A stretch of 64,000 nt of DNA from Aphis gossypii (GCF_020184175.1 NC_065530.1:75927260-75991259); one strand, 5' to 3'. Numbered from the stretch's first letter, positions 36,681 through 51,139 are shown. The notes: generated by a model from the letters alone, not told the origin. Numbers and translations are program-made.

Positions 36681-38940
36681 TAATTTAAAACTGATTTTAA
36701 CTTTTTACTCAACATTAAATACAAAACGTCAAATTCTAAAATTTTGAGTAAAATAAAACTGAATTTATGAGTATAAGTGTAATATAAGAATTTGTTTTGT
36801 TGAACTTGAATACTTTATATTGATTTTTAAAACAAGGACATAAGTTATACAATATTAATGGGTATAAATACATAATTTTTTTTAAATAACTAGTATTTTT
36901 AGTTAGATAGTTTTATGTTCTAACAATTTAAAATCGATTAAATACACATAAGATTAAAGTATAGATATATATATTTATGATTCGAATGGTTGTTTATAGG
37001 ACATAATAACTGTAATACTAATGATAGAATAATATGAATTTTATTTATAAAGCATTGGATATATAATAAAATATATTATGTTAAAGTTAATATCATAATT
37101 ATTTTGTTTAATAATATGTTGTTCCTTCTCATAGAAACGCTTAGAAAATTATCTAGAATAATAAAATAAAATAAACAAAAACTGGTTAATTGTATAATTT
37201 GTTTATTTTTATAAATATAAATAATGATAATATATTCAACCCATTGTCTGTATAATTTTTATTTTATGATAATTTAATATAGTTCCAATTTTTTTTTTAT
37301 CTATAATCAATACAATTGTAAAAAATAAATAATTGTTGTGGTTCTAGATAATGGAATGTAACTGTTAATATATATATATATACATATATATATATATCAT
37401 ATTATATTCAAAGTAATATTGATATCATAAAATTACTTTTTAGGTTGTTATAAAAATTACGACAATACATTGAAAAAAAAAATGTGTAACGTTATTTATA
37501 TTATGTATGTGAATCCGAACACAGTTTCTTCGCAAATTGCTTCTATGGAATTCTGTACAGTATGTATATTGTGTACGATATGTATAATATTATATACGGC
37601 CTAACTTAACTAACGAGAACTACTACAGCATTATTATGTTAAACAATGTCGCGTACTTTACGCAGACGATAAATCGACCGACAAAAGGCAAAACATTATT
37701 TAACTTACTTGTTCAACAATAGCTATAACAAAAGTTGCAAATACGTGTACCATACTGTATTGAAAAAAAGAAAGTCAAATCGAGTAAATATCAAGCGCTT
37801 CTTCTTTCTAGAAATGTTTTCGTTACGCCCATTGATCACTAATCAGGCATTTATACCCTCGGCCGTTTCGCCCGTTGTGATTATATTATGGTGTTTTGAT
37901 ATACATAAGTTTAATATTGCAGATATTGTATTGTTGATATAGTGGTTTATTTAATTACAATAATATTATTGTGTGTACAAATGAATTTTAAATATTAAAA
38001 TATACATTGATTTATTTTAAATTGTTTTCCACATTAAGTTTGATAAAATGTACGTACCTGTACGTTACTTCTAAGACAGAAGAATGATTAACGTTGATGT
38101 TTTTGAAATATTTTGGAAACGTTTAATTATCACTGTCATTATAATGTTTCTGGGTATTTTGGGAACATTGCCATTTTCAAGTGGCGTTTGAGATTATAAG
38201 ATTATAAAATTCCTTATACTATGCATGCTTACTATCAAAGATATATGTTTTAAAAACAATTTCATATTACAAATAATTCGTCGAGAAAACTTAAGCATCA
38301 TTTGATTTTTGTTGCATAAGTTAAAGATGTAATTTCACGATCGATAATCGGAAAAACGGTCGGTCGTGCTTCGCCCAATATAGACAATACGTATCTAATA
38401 TGGGTTGGTGCTTATTACACAAAAATAATCTGATTGTAATACGTTATGTACGAATTATTAATTTATTAATTATTATAATATGATTATAAAAATAAAAATA
38501 ATTTTAGCCATTTTTGTTGTAACTTTGGTAGTAATTGCACGTGTTTATTTTATCATCGTGTCTCAAATATTATGTGAAAATGGTCTTAGTTTAAAAGTTT
38601 AAGTGCTAAAAATTGTAGATAAGAAAAAATAAATTTCATTTTTCTCGATTATTATCCTGTAATATTGAACGTTAGCGTTGTATTATTAATAGCTTTAGTA
38701 ATCATTAAAATGTTTTTTTTTATTTGAAATAAATAATCTATATCTTAGGATATAATTAGTTTATATTATTAGTGTAGAATACATGTATGTTAATTTTATT
38801 TATCACATATACGAATGCATGATAAAAATAAAATATTTACAGGCAATAAATATGATTACTTTGATGTGAGCAATCATCCATTAATAACATCTATTATTGG
38901 CTTTTAAATTTTTCTTTTAGTTTTAGTATATAGGTACACT
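36681..38940. other. AT-rich stretch with (TA)n run
   Basis: It contains a (TA)n microsatellite interrupted by a C at 37369-37397. 37500-37880 is slightly GC-richer. Within it, an acceptor TTCTTCTTTCTAG is followed by ATG 37815 and a frame MFSLRPLITNQAFIPSAVSP... to 37942. No donor or further exon supports it. The rest is featureless. Confidence 0.4.
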
Positions 38941-38949
38941 ATAGGTAGA

Positions 38950-39090
38950 GAACCTATCCTCGTTTAGATAGGGTACTGTCAAGGTCACAACATAATTTTA
39001 TTTTCCAACGTCTGGGCGGGTTACCAGGAATAGAAAGGACTTAGAGATTTTGTATAGATGGGTTTCTGTTGAAGGTAAGAAGTCTGTGTA
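38950..39090. other. Small GC-richer island, coding-like on both strands
   Basis: On the plus strand a short frame reads SGRVTRNRKDLEILYRWVS and then EGKKSV-stop, with a GTAAGA donor inside (39072-39077). On the minus strand a frame reads AYTDFLPSTETHLYKISKS... with one internal stop. Neither can be preferred and neither is recognised. It is likely a fragment of a decayed coding or mobile sequence. Confidence 0.3.
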
Positions 39091-39699
39091 AGCTTTATTT
39101 AACAATTGAAAAAAATTATAAAAATACTTGACAAATTATAATAATTTCATAATGATATTACAAATTTTATATTTAAATATCAAATCGTAATTATATTACG
39201 AGATATTTCATTATAATTTCATATTTAATAAATACTTGTAATAACGCAAAAATAAAATAAAATGAAAATAAAAATATTAATATTTTTAAAAAATATTAGA
39301 TAGAGAATATTTGGTTATTAATATTGGTAGTTATGTATTGGTTTAAATAAATGCAAGGCGAATACAAGGGACACAAGCCTTGAATAAATGCCGTATTTAT
39401 TTATTATAAGTTATTTTAAATTTGCGCGATTATCTTCCTCCTGATCGTCGGAGGGCTCTCGAAGTCATAATTCGAGAATAACCTAGTACACAAAAATAAA
39501 ATAAATAAAATATGTGTTAATAATTGTAATAAATTTAATAACTAAATGTAATACCTTTATAAAATTGTATAATAGTATATTGTAGATGCACATGCACCTT
39601 ACCTTATTCGCAGCTGTTTGTATACACAATGACGAAATTAAAAGGATACAGATTATTTTAATCACTCAGATTGAAATAAAGTAACACTGATTAATTTCG

Positions 39700-40010
39700 A
39701 TTTAAGAAAAAAGTAAACGGCTCACTTGTCGCTCACAGGATCTGGTGTGTGAGTCTTCTCTGGTGCTCATGCACTTATTGCTTTAAAGGGTGCTCGTGCA
39801 CTGATGAGAGGAGACGATCTTGGTCAAGCCGGCCAGAGTCGCAGGTGGCCTCATCAATGGTCTCCATGTTACCAATATATTATTGTCTTTATCTCCGGTG
39901 ACAGAGACCCTTACTGGACTATTCATTGTCTCCAGCGGCATACGAAATAGATCACATTTGTTGCGTTACACTGTCACAACTATGTATAATATCCTACATG
40001 ACCAAATAAT
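39700..40010. other. GC-rich island of unknown coding status
   Basis: This is the most GC-rich segment after the 15 kb promoter block. It holds a 13-bp direct repeat with one mismatch, GGTGCTCATGCAC (39762-39774) and GGTGCTCGTGCAC (39789-39801), offset by 27 bases (nine codons). On the plus strand one frame reads GAHALIALK then GARALMRGDDLGQAGQSR and onward to a stop near 39950. On the minus strand another reads MPLETMNSPVRVSVTGDKDN, then NILVTWRPLMRPPATLAGLT, with one stop before a second open stretch. The minus reading faintly recalls a fibronectin-III strand pattern (V-x-W-x-P), which is weak. It is probably a decayed coding sequence or an unannotated exon. Confidence 0.4.
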
Positions 40011-40014
40011 ATAA

Positions 40015-43000
40015 ATCGTTCCTTTCATCAGTTATTTAAGATGTTTATTGGGGTTTATTATGTGCGTGCGACAACTCGACCGTTATTTATTTTATTGAAT
40101 AAAAATAAGAAATTTACAAACATGATATGTGAAAGTGAGTAGGTATATCATTACATATTTGACAAATTATAATTATCTTATGATATATTAAAAAGAAAAA
40201 TATTTTTTAGTATGTCAATATTCATTTTTATTCCAAACCTGGACAAAGATTGATGGAAAATATTAGTTTCAAACGCATTAAAAAGCGCTCAAGAACTTCA
40301 AAAAACTAGTCTACCATGCTCGTACGTGTGAAGAACGGATTATTATATTTATAATTCATTTTTTTTTTTTAGTGTAATTACTTTTTTAAATTTAAATATT
40401 ATACTCAATATAATATTAATAGTTTCTATACACAGAAACTCAAATTAAATACAAAAATGCATTTTTTCTTTTGTAATTAGTTGTATAAAATAAAATCCTG
40501 CCTCTAAAAAAAATCGTATGCACGCCATTCATATGGAATTAAGTCATGTTTATTTGTGTTTGTTTTATAGGACGTAAGCAATAATAATATGTAGTTTGTA
40601 AAGAGATCTGGAAATTGTTCTTAATATGAAAAAACAGAAAATTAATCCTTATAAGGAAATACTTTCGTATCGTACTTAACATACAGTCATTAAGGTTGTA
40701 TTCTATATAATATTGATAATTGTACAAGCATTTATTGTTTATCATTCACAATAAAAATTGCTAGTTTTTTTCATACTTAATTTTTGCGGGTTTAGAGTGT
40801 TAGGTTATTATTATTATAATTATTATATATAATAAATTTTATATACTTTTACATTATTGAGTTAAAAATAATTTTCAACTTCACAGTCCCGAAAAGAAGT
40901 ATTCCATTACCTACGGTTTAAGTGCCAAATACAAGAAATAAGAATTATAAAAGAAGAATAAGAAAAAAAAAGTCTTGTAGATTCGTGCAAACTAGGCGCA
41001 TTGCTATAAGAAATCTTATTTTAAAGCATAATAATAGTACCTATATATACACTATTTTCGTGTAATTTTTCAATTTGTGTTGACAGAGATCAATTATTTA
41101 TTTTAACGCAAATACAAAAAAAAAAAATTGTCCATTTTACTTCTACTCTGAGTGCCGTCGTATTTATGTATACTATGTACTTACCTTACCATGTATACAC
41201 GAGTCTTACATTTGAGTGTTGATTAGTTTTAATTAAATTTATGGTTTACACTTCACTTTGATTGAAATTTGCTCAGATTGATCAACTTCTACTTACGAAT
41301 AGAAATTATTGCGTTTATCACTAAATTTCAGTACCTACTGACTCGTTTCATTGTAATTTCAAAGAAAATATTTGCATGGAAACTTTGAAAATCTGGTAAG
41401 TTGATTATAGCCAGGAAATTTCTCCTCTGAAATCGTCGTAATATTGTGTTAGACAAACTTAAAACAGATTTAAATACGTGTAGTTGTTTCTTTTTTAAAA
41501 TTATTTATTCATAGTTGTACGTTTATTTTATATACGTTAGTAAAATTTTAACGCACTATCAGGTAGAAATATTCTAGTTTACTCGGATATTTGCGTAGAG
41601 TAATCATCGACGGTATATTTTTGTTTATTTTTAGGTATTATTAATTTTAGACTTTATACTCGGTTTATACGATCCTTTGCTCCATTATTTGTATTTTATC
41701 ATAACGCAAAATATAATAACTCAGCCAAACTGCAATGCATCATACAACATCAAACACGTCTAGGAAACGCAACCCCGCCAAATCTCAATTAATTAATTTG
41801 TATTTAGATATTTGTGGTTAAAATATATGACATCATTAAGTGAAAATAAGTGGATTTTGCTTGTTTTGAGTGAAAACAATGAAGAGTAATGAACTGGGTT
41901 AACAATCGCTAAAGTATAATATAAAATAAGATCTGCGTGAATATTGTATTAATCATTTTCAAGATAAAAGAGCTGTTAAGTTACCGGTGAATTTTGTGTT
42001 AAATAATTTGGCTGTTTATTTTTTGCTTGGAACTAATTATTTTTACATTAAACTATAGAGTGACTTATAAAAAATCTCTTTCACTTTAAATGTCTAAACT
42101 TATATTTAAATATTTATTTTCAACCTAAATTAATTTTATCATTCAACTAGACAGATCTTTTTTTAGACAGGTCAATATAGTGACGTATTATTGATAATTA
42201 TTATTCAGAAGGGTTAATAATAAATATTTTAATTAAACAAAAAGTAACAATAGTTAAAAACGTTATTTTTAGAAATTTGTTTTAGTAAAATAAAAATTTG
42301 GTTCAAAGATGAATTTCAATATTTAATTATAATTATAAATATACCGATATACCAATTTATTCAGGAAAGTTGTATCTGTTTTTGATCTTAAGCGAAGAAA
42401 TGTTTTTAAGAATTTTTAACGGTACTATTTATTTTATACAAACATTTTTAAATCAGTAAAAAAACTCAAGAAATTGCATGTATCGTATTTATAGACCATA
42501 AATCTTATTTTAGTTACAGGTAGTTTTAAGAAGTAATTTTTCAGTTTATAGTGTTGTCCTTAAGTGTAAGAAAAATCTTCAGAAAACCTTTTCAAAAATG
42601 TTTTAAAAAAAAATGGCGACCAGCGAAATAATTTGAATTTTGCTCAATTTTATATATTATGTTAAAAATTATTTATAAACATGCAAGATAACTGACAGAT
42701 AAAAAAAAATGCTAAATGTGAATTATTAATAACTAATTACACGATATGCTTATTAGTTGACTATATGGGCAGTTGATAATATATTACATTATAATAAATG
42801 ATTCGGTATGTTTGTAGTTGAGATCGTATATTTTTTTATAAAAATTATGGGCTAATTTGATAATGGATGAACTTAAATGCATATTAAACAAAATATGGTT
42901 ATTGTTCCTTTAGAAACATTAACCGTCTACATAGTTTAAAATAATACAGCAAATTCATAGAATTTATTATTTTAAGTAAAACACTTTAAAACTATTCTGA

Positions 43001-44683
43001 AGATGAAAAAGTAAGCAATAATCAGTCGGCTTAACAACTATACATTCGAATTATTATCAATATTTCCATTATTATATTATTTTCCATATTGATGACATAT
43101 TCAGTGAATTTGAACGTTCTAGTGATGTGTTAAAATTTAAACACACACCGAAGCACAACACAAATAAAATGGGTAATATATTCTCGATTGGAAATTATAC
43201 TCACATTTTGTTATAATTATCAATCATCGAATGTATATTTTGTCCATGCATTTTGTACGACGAACTGTGAGCTCCATGCCGCCACGATTTAACTTCCCTA
43301 GTAATAATACTATATACTATACCATATTTTCGAAGCATCAAAATGTTTACCCTGGTGGCTTGGTTAATTCATATCACGGGTCATTAACTATATAACAGGA
43401 TTTTTATTTTATATCATTGTTTAATCATTCATGTGAGGAACGAAAACATTACCCATTTGATGTGTTCCCGCCACACTGCATAATATTGATTACTTTTGTT
43501 TTGGATTTTTGGATATTGAATGAAAATGTGTTCGAGAACAACTACAATGATTATTAACGCTATTAACGCATACTCAGAATATTTGTTAATGAGTAAAGTA
43601 TAAAGAGTTCAAATATGTTATATGGTATGAATATGAGCTTAACGCTTGAATACCGTATATTGACATTATCAAATACATACTAAAAAAAACATAAAATATT
43701 TAAATAAAAACTATAATTTTTTGGAAATCATTTTTAAACAACTAAAAGATTATTTTTTAAAGTGTTATGTGACACAAAATTATGTACATTTAATTGGTTG
43801 CAACATAATTAAATTGATATTTTACACAATTTATATACTCTTTTATACTTTTATACTTATATGATATGTATATCTTGTATAATAAATACATTATATTATA
43901 TTACACATACATATATGTTATACATATAATATAATATTAAATAATATGAATAAAATACATATTGCAAATTGGAAAATTTTATGTCCATTTTTGGTTTCTA
44001 TGATTTGGAAAACTATTCAAAGAAATTCATAAAAACATTGAAAATTTAAAAATAAAAATATTCTTAAATAGTAATTAAAGATGGACATTTCAGAATAGTC
44101 GATTTATGTCCCTATCAAAATTATAAAGTTGTACATTGTTCATACAGAAATTAAAATGTACCTATAGGTACGTTGTTTGGTTACTACAAAACAAAATTTT
44201 TGATATTGTAAATTGGGTAAGATTAAACTTATTGTAACCTAAACCTTAGTTCATAAGTAAATATTAAAAATTTATGAATTTCTATCTCTGTGAAAAAATA
44301 GTTATCGTACATTTTATTGGTATAATTAACAGTGAAACAACTAGTATAACCACTGTTTTTACTTAATTACTTCTATACCAGTAGGAGGTAGTTGTTACAC
44401 ATTTTCTACTCAAGCAGACTAAGGGTAATAGGATATCGGTAAGTGCATTCCCTAACTGAACGACGACTCTAAGTATCTTAAATCATAATATAATATGAAG
44501 TAGTCCATTTATTAACACAATACACCACTCCTTCTTAAAAAAAAAAAACACTTACATTTTTTATTTATGTTATATAATTTTAAGTCATAATAAAACAATA
44601 TTTATGGAAAAAAAATAATACTTTTTATAGTTTTTTTTTCTTTATCATTTTTGAATAGGTATTATGACAGATTTTTAATTTCA
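40015..44683. other. AT-rich stretch, nothing supported
   Basis: No splice-flanked frame or repeat with defined ends was found. Slightly GC-richer spots occur near 41720-41790 (C-rich) and 43260-43480, without frames. A minus-strand frame at 40539-40745 is AT-driven. Confidence 0.45.
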
Positions 44684-44900
44684 TATTCCAAAGCAGAATA
44701 TTATTTTGGGTATTCCGATCTCTACAAATTAAATTTCGAATAAACAGTTCATTAGTTAAGTATTCAAAGCTTAAATAAGTGAAACAGCAAACTTAAATTT
44801 TAAGATGTACCTCCGTTGCATTTTATTATGATTTTCTAAACTATAAATACTTATAACTCATAAGCTTCTCATCAAAATTTGATTTATATGTATAAAAGTA
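44684..44900. mobile_element. Diverged relative of the 30.2 kb MITE
   Basis: The left end (ATATTCCAAAGCAGAATATTAT, 44682-44703) matches ATACTCCGAAACAGAATATTAT, and the following TTTTGGGTATTCCGA matches TTCGGAGTATTTCGA. Further in, ATTTCGAATAAACAGTTCATTAGTTA matches TTCGAATAAATAGTTTATTAGTTA. The right inverted end has decayed beyond recognition. Several differences in the left hairpin retain partial pairing. Confidence 0.6.
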
Positions 44901-47900
44901 CTCTGCAACATTTTATGATTTGAAATTTATGTTCTCATTGAAATAATAAAAATAAAAAAAATAGTAAAAACATATTATTATTTTGTAGAAAAATGTTGTT
45001 TTGGAACGACTTAAAATTATGTAAAATAAATAATAAAAAAATGTTAGTGTTTTCTGAAATATTGAGTGTCTTACGTTTAATGAATCATACAGTATAGTTG
45101 TTCAGTTAGGTTGATTGATATAAAAAATGTAGTAAATGTAAAATGATGATTGCAGTCCAAGATTCGAATAGGTATAATGAGTACTCGTTTCGCCTCTCTT
45201 GAGCCAAGCCAATACTCTCGAAAAATAAACAGTGACGTCGAATTTCGCTTGTATTTAATCGGCGTTTAAAACGTTAAAGGTTGAAATAAACGTCAAAATT
45301 TGACCTAGTAACTTTTGATGATAACTGAAAAATATCTAAAGACGTTAAATGGGGTAGTATTTCAAGAATGCTAACTACACACTATAAAGAACTCTATTGT
45401 TGGCAAACGAAAATGTCAATCTCTAACCCTCAAACGATAAATATTTTCGGATAATATACTTTAAACCTACTCCATTCTTTTATCATACCAGTATACTTGT
45501 TCAAAGGGAAATATTAAAACATACATTTTTGTACTATTTTTTTTTAATTTTATTTGTCTTTATCATGTTAGTGAGTGCGTTAAAAAAAATCAAACACAGT
45601 TACCACATTTAAATTCTAAATAATAGTTTTATTATTAAATTAATAATGTATGTATGTATAATTAATAATTCTAATGTATTTGTTTAATTTTTTAAGCTAG
45701 TTAACATTATATAGATTAGTTAATTCAGGAAAAAAATAAGTAAGATAATATATACAATTTAAAAATATTATACGAAACTTTTTTCATTATATAAACTAAG
45801 CAGTAATTGCGTTAAATTTACCACTACTACTACTAATACTCTCTCTCTCGAAATGTTTAATGTTTAAATATATAAATGTTGAGCATGACAAAATAAACTA
45901 TCATATAAATTACACACTCACACACACACATACCCACATATATGGTTTATATTTAAAGCTTATTTTGAAAATTCTGATGCATTTAAAGTACTTACTACTT
46001 TTTTTAGAATAATATATTATGTATGGATTTGAATAGGTATGAGAATAAAGTAAGAAATGTAATTTCTACGAAAAGCTGAAATAACAAATGAAAAATTCCT
46101 ACCAACAGAATGTTGATAACATGCATATTTTAAAAAAATAAATAAATTACCACCAGGAAAATATAATACACAGTTGAAGAAAGAATAGAACGCTGAAATA
46201 ATTAAAACATACCTACAACCAATACTTTTTAAACATTAATTATTATGTATTTAAAACATTGTATATTATATTTAATTCAATAATCGTAAATTAATAATTA
46301 TATGATAATATCTAAACTATTTTAAAATATCATCTGAAGTATGTTTTTGTTTACAAGGAATTTAAAAACAATTACATATATAATATATATGTTTACAAGG
46401 AATATAATATATTATGTTATGTATTAACATTTTAATAAATGAAAATTATGATGGTATTTTTGATTTTTAGACAAACATCGATTGAACTGAATGTAAATAA
46501 AAAAACTACACAATAAACAAATAATATATTATAATAATAACATATATAACCTATGATGTAATAACGAAAATATTTAAATAAAATTTTAAATGCAAATATT
46601 TGAATTGATATTAAAAATATTCATAATATCCTAGTAATAATGTGTTATTGAATTTTCAAAGATTTTATTGTTTTAACATTGTTTGTATTTTTTTTTGTTT
46701 TTTAGGTTTGCATATAAACAATAACCATTAAAATAATATATATTATTGATTTCCTTATTTAGATATATATTAGATTTGAAAAAGACACTTTAAACAATAT
46801 ACGAATGGTGTGAACACAAAATTGAACTAATAAATCATCTTAATAGTCAAAACGTTATACTGTGAAACGAGTAACGACTCCGTAATGAAACATGTATCAT
46901 GTATTAATATCAACATTTTGATTGGAAAGGTAGATGGTTCAAAATTCTAAATCTATATAAAATACTTATACCTACTTATTACTTATTTTAAAATAAATGA
47001 CAAATGAACAAAGTCATGTTATAATGGATAAATAATCCATTATAAAAAGCATAATATGGATTTAAATCAACGCAAATTCATACAAAATACACTACTTTTT
47101 ACTTACATTATGTTATATACAGGTTGATTTATAAAGTATACTTAACTCTATGTTTCTTTTAATAATAAATTTATTAAAATACTTGTTTTTAATGACCATA
47201 TTTTCAAATGATTGAGCTTTTTTGTATTATCTAAGGTAATACTGTGATAATAAAAACTTATCTTTTGAAAATAAGAACCCTTCCCCTTTTTACTTAAAAT
47301 TATTATATGGATATATTTTTTTTTGACAATGTGTATGATCACAATTAAAAATTAAAATGAGTAATTAATCAGTTATTTTAAGTTATTCAAATTTTTATGG
47401 TTAAAATAAAAGTCTTCAAAATTGTTGTTTAATAAATATTGTAAACTAATAATATAAAATATATGTACCATTGAAAATAGTTTTTATTTAACTTGGAATA
47501 TTTTTGTAAATTAGAATTAATATTAACTAGATCCTAAAATGAATATTAACCATAGCCATTTTTATATTATCATTGAAATATTATGTATTAATACAAAAAG
47601 TTGAATAAAGCATAAACTACTTATTCGAATTTTGATTTAAATAAGTAAACAACTTTTAGAAAAAATATCCATTAACTATGTAATTTACAGGAGAAAAAAA
47701 ATTGAAAATAAAAGTTTGTATTACAAAAAAACACTCTTTATGAGTAGTACAAAAATATCAGAAATTTTAAAATACGGCCTTTAAGTAAATTTAAAATTTA
47801 TACAAAGAGGAATTTGAACAAATTCATTGATAAATAAAAAATGGTGGTAAATCATCATTAATAATATATTTTAAGTAATTGTAAAATCAGTCTTTGAACT

Positions 47901-49886
47901 ATTATTAATGTTTATTCAATAACTGTATTCTAAATAGACAATTTTAAATCGATTTCGGATTTGTCTCAAATTTTAATCGCTGACTCTATGTTGGACATAA
48001 AATAATACTATTTGTTTTTGGTTTTCTGTTTAGAATTTATATGCTTAATTATTTTTTACATAATATTTACTATACTTACAGAAAAACATTTTTTATGTGT
48101 AAAATATAACGTTAATATTTTCATCTTATTTATTCCATTTTGTATAATATGTCCACTGTAAAAAAAATAATAATTTCATTATTTCAAGAAAGATTTTCGA
48201 AGATATTTGAGAAATCAATAGAATTGGAGAGAAATTTAATATTTTCCAAAACAAAATATTCAAGAAATTGATGTACTTATAGATTTGTCAAAGTATTAGA
48301 GTAGAGAGAGTATAACAATTACGATAGGAATAAATAACTGAATGGAGGATAAAATATATCTCGGGCTCTATGAATTGTTTATGATTACATTTTTTCCATT
48401 TTATATATAATATCAGTTTTTAGATATTTTTTTCATTTGAAAACAATTTTGTTTTTTTTCGAGAAAATAATGAAAATTTATTTTCAAAACCTTTCGTATT
48501 TCTTTGTCAAACGTTTCAAAACGATTTTAATGGCATGCGTTATTTAATTATCACATTTTTTGTTATACTGTACAATGTACATTCATACGATATCCATAAA
48601 GTATTCATATATGTATATAGGTATATATATATATTTGATCAAATGATACATTGTAACTTTACCATATACACAGTTACAATAAACTACTAAAGTGACGTTT
48701 ATAACATTTTGCTAAATATTACATAAAATTTGTTGTACATCCTGATTTTCGTTTTAGCTCGTAGTTATTTGGAAAGTTCTGAGAAAGCAATTAGACATAA
48801 ACAATAAATAAATAGTATGTTCTATCTCGACAAAATGTACTCTAAAAGAAGCTAAATTTAAATTAAAAATCCATTACAATCAACATTATAGAGATAATTC
48901 ACTTTATAAACGATAATGTAAAGTTTTAGTTTTAAAAATTAATGATATGCTTGTTCAAATGATTTACCATGGAGGCATATTATTATTTTATAATATTATC
49001 TCTTCTAAATGAAATTTCAATGAAGACGTTTCTCGTCTTGATTTATTTATATTTATATTTTCTTTGGGTTTTAGGATTTTAATTAATTTCTTTCGTGGAA
49101 CTCTCCTTTATTAAAATATATTTTTTTCCTTATAATAATACAATAATTTGTTGACAATTGTCTACTTTTTATTTACATAGCATATTGATGAAAATTTAAT
49201 GATAATTTTTATTATCTTATACTTGATTAATAATATTTATTTTTATGTTTTAATTTACTGTATTGTATTATGCTATCTTTTACAATAAAATGGATGGATA
49301 TATATATATTTTTTTTTTGAATTCATTTAAAAAATGATATATCACTTAAATGAAGATTGAATGACGTTAATGATCAATGTCAACTTAATATTTTATTTTA
49401 TTAACTGGTACTATCAGACAGCATTTACTTTGTCGTTCTTATGGAGACGTCTGACGTGCACATAATAATATTATCTTTATTTTACCTTCACGAGAGAAAT
49501 GTACAGCTCTTGTATTTCGATAGTACCTATATAATATAATAGTGTCTACTTATTATTTATCATGATTATTTGTTTGCCAAAGATTAAAAACGGAAATTTC
49601 ACTTGACATTTCACTCTTACACCGATGACAAGACATTGTTTGATAGCTCTAAAAATATATATAACCTTGATTGTTTCACATATACGAAAATTGACATATG
49701 CAGTATGACTACTGCAAGATAGTATCTTACATGCATACGTGGTAAACATATTATATTCCTTAGGTTGAAGGAAATAAAATAATAACTTATGATAACCAGA
49801 AATAAACACACAAAATAGTAAGGAGACTTTTCTATAATCTATTTGTTTAAAAGTCCATTTATGTTTGTAGTTTATAGACTCGAAAA
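44901..49886. other. AT-rich stretch with simple repeats
   Basis: There is a (CA)n-like run at 45911-45930 and a CTACTACTACTAATACTCTCTCTCTC run at 45824-45849. The 45180-45330 segment is a little GC-richer, without a frame. Overlapping minus-strand frames at 49546-49811 are AT-driven and unsupported. No genes are called. Confidence 0.45.
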
Positions 49887-50066
49887 CTATTCGATCTTAG
49901 AGATATCGAGTAAGTTTAGAGTATAGATTGAACCACGTTTGAAAATATACCAAGTGCTATAACCAATCCGATATAGGCGGATTATCTGTCTCAGTCGAAT
50001 TACTTCACGAAGCGAATTAAACTGACGATGATTTGCGCGTGAACTTAGGCCGCCAAGATACACGCC
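49887..50066 (-). CDS. Candidate 3'-terminal exon, unknown protein
   Basis: The minus-strand frame runs from an acceptor-like CATATAG (cut before 50066) through VYLGGLSSRANHRQFNSLRE, VIRLRQIIRLYRIGYSTWYI, FKRGSIYTLNLLDISKIE to a TAG at 49887-49889. Codons are varied (CGC, CGT, CGG, GGC), which is unusual for this AT-rich region and argues for present or past coding. The peptide is basic, with no known motif. The pyrimidine tract before the acceptor is poor. The apparent start at 50078 is TTG, so this is an exon or a fragment, not a whole gene. Short inverted repeats on the plus strand (AATCCG...CGGATT, CAGT...ACTG) lie inside it. Confidence 0.35.
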   Translation of the reverse strand, partial: GVYLGGLSSRANHRQFNSLREVIRLRQIIRLYRIGYSTWYIFKRGSIYTLNLLDISKIE

Positions 50067-50556
50067 TATATGATACAATATATATATTTTTTCATTTTTT
50101 TCTCAGATTAAACTTGGGTTATACGACTAAATATAACTTACAAATCATTATTAATGAATTACATACTATTTTATTCATTTATTTTCACTCGATATATTTA
50201 ATTACATTTTTCTATGACTGATAATTTGTGTTCTTACAACATTAATGTTTCAATTATTATAATATTATAAATACAGACGTATATAATTATGAGTAATTTA
50301 AGTTTAATCTTTTTACGAGTGTAACACTATTAGTTGATGCTTGTGTATATAAGTTGATTTATTAATCATGATCTAAATGTAATATATTAGAAAATATGAT
50401 GAATAATTATTTTTTTTTGTTTTAAAAATAATAACAATCTATTTACATCATAAACGTCAAATTTATGTATAAAAAGTAATTATTTTAGTAAAAAATAATT
50501 TACATTAAAAACATGAACGATGAATAGTGCTGATAATCAAGTTTTGCATAACTTAC

Positions 50557-50760
50557 TAGAGCGCATGTTTCTGACCAGCATATTTTTAGTCGTTCAGTTA
50601 TAGTTGTGTCATGTAGGTGCGATAGTATGATAGGAAGGAAATTTTTAATTGGTGGATTTTGGAGATTTTGCACTCTTTGCATATTACAGTGAAAGGTAGT
50701 GAATTTTTGAGAGCTAGTTAAATTTGTTTTAAGATTAATTTTAATTCTAAGAGCAACCGT
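50557..50760 (-). CDS. Weak exon candidate with GTAAGT donor
   Basis: The minus-strand frame is open from after a TAG (50761-50763) to a consensus donor CTCTA|GTAAGT (50556 downward). It contains ATG 50682, then QRVQNLQNPPIKNFLPIILS, then HLHDTTITERLKICWSETCA. The exon would end in phase 0. No acceptor is evident at the upstream side. The frame reads through the donor to a stop at 50500. The peptide is not recognised. Confidence 0.25.
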
Positions 50761-51139
50761 CTACCGTTTTTAATCATAGATAAATCTGAAATAAAATGAC
50801 GTGCACGTCACAACAGAGAAAATTATTTTAAAATTTAGTGTATTTTTAGGATTTGACCGAGATTTTGATGGTTTAAAGACAAGACAATGGTCCTTTGTAC
50901 TCGTATGGCTCATAAAGCAGCGAGTACCCACAATATATACTTTGTTTCGATGTATAATTTATGCAAATTAAAGGAATCCATTGCCTAAGGTGAGATTTAT
51001 GGGAGACTTAGGTGAATAATATTACTGTTACATTCACAGGTACTGCAGCAGGTAGTTTTCGATCGATTTCACGGCTGAATGTTTAGAAATTTCAATATAA
51101 GAGTACCTATATTATATAAAAATTACTGAACAGGTATAA

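Noticed and set aside
38950..39090. Faint resemblance of the minus-strand frame to an endogenous viral envelope-type domain
   Set aside because: The match is a handful of residues with an internal stop. It is too weak to call a viral origin.
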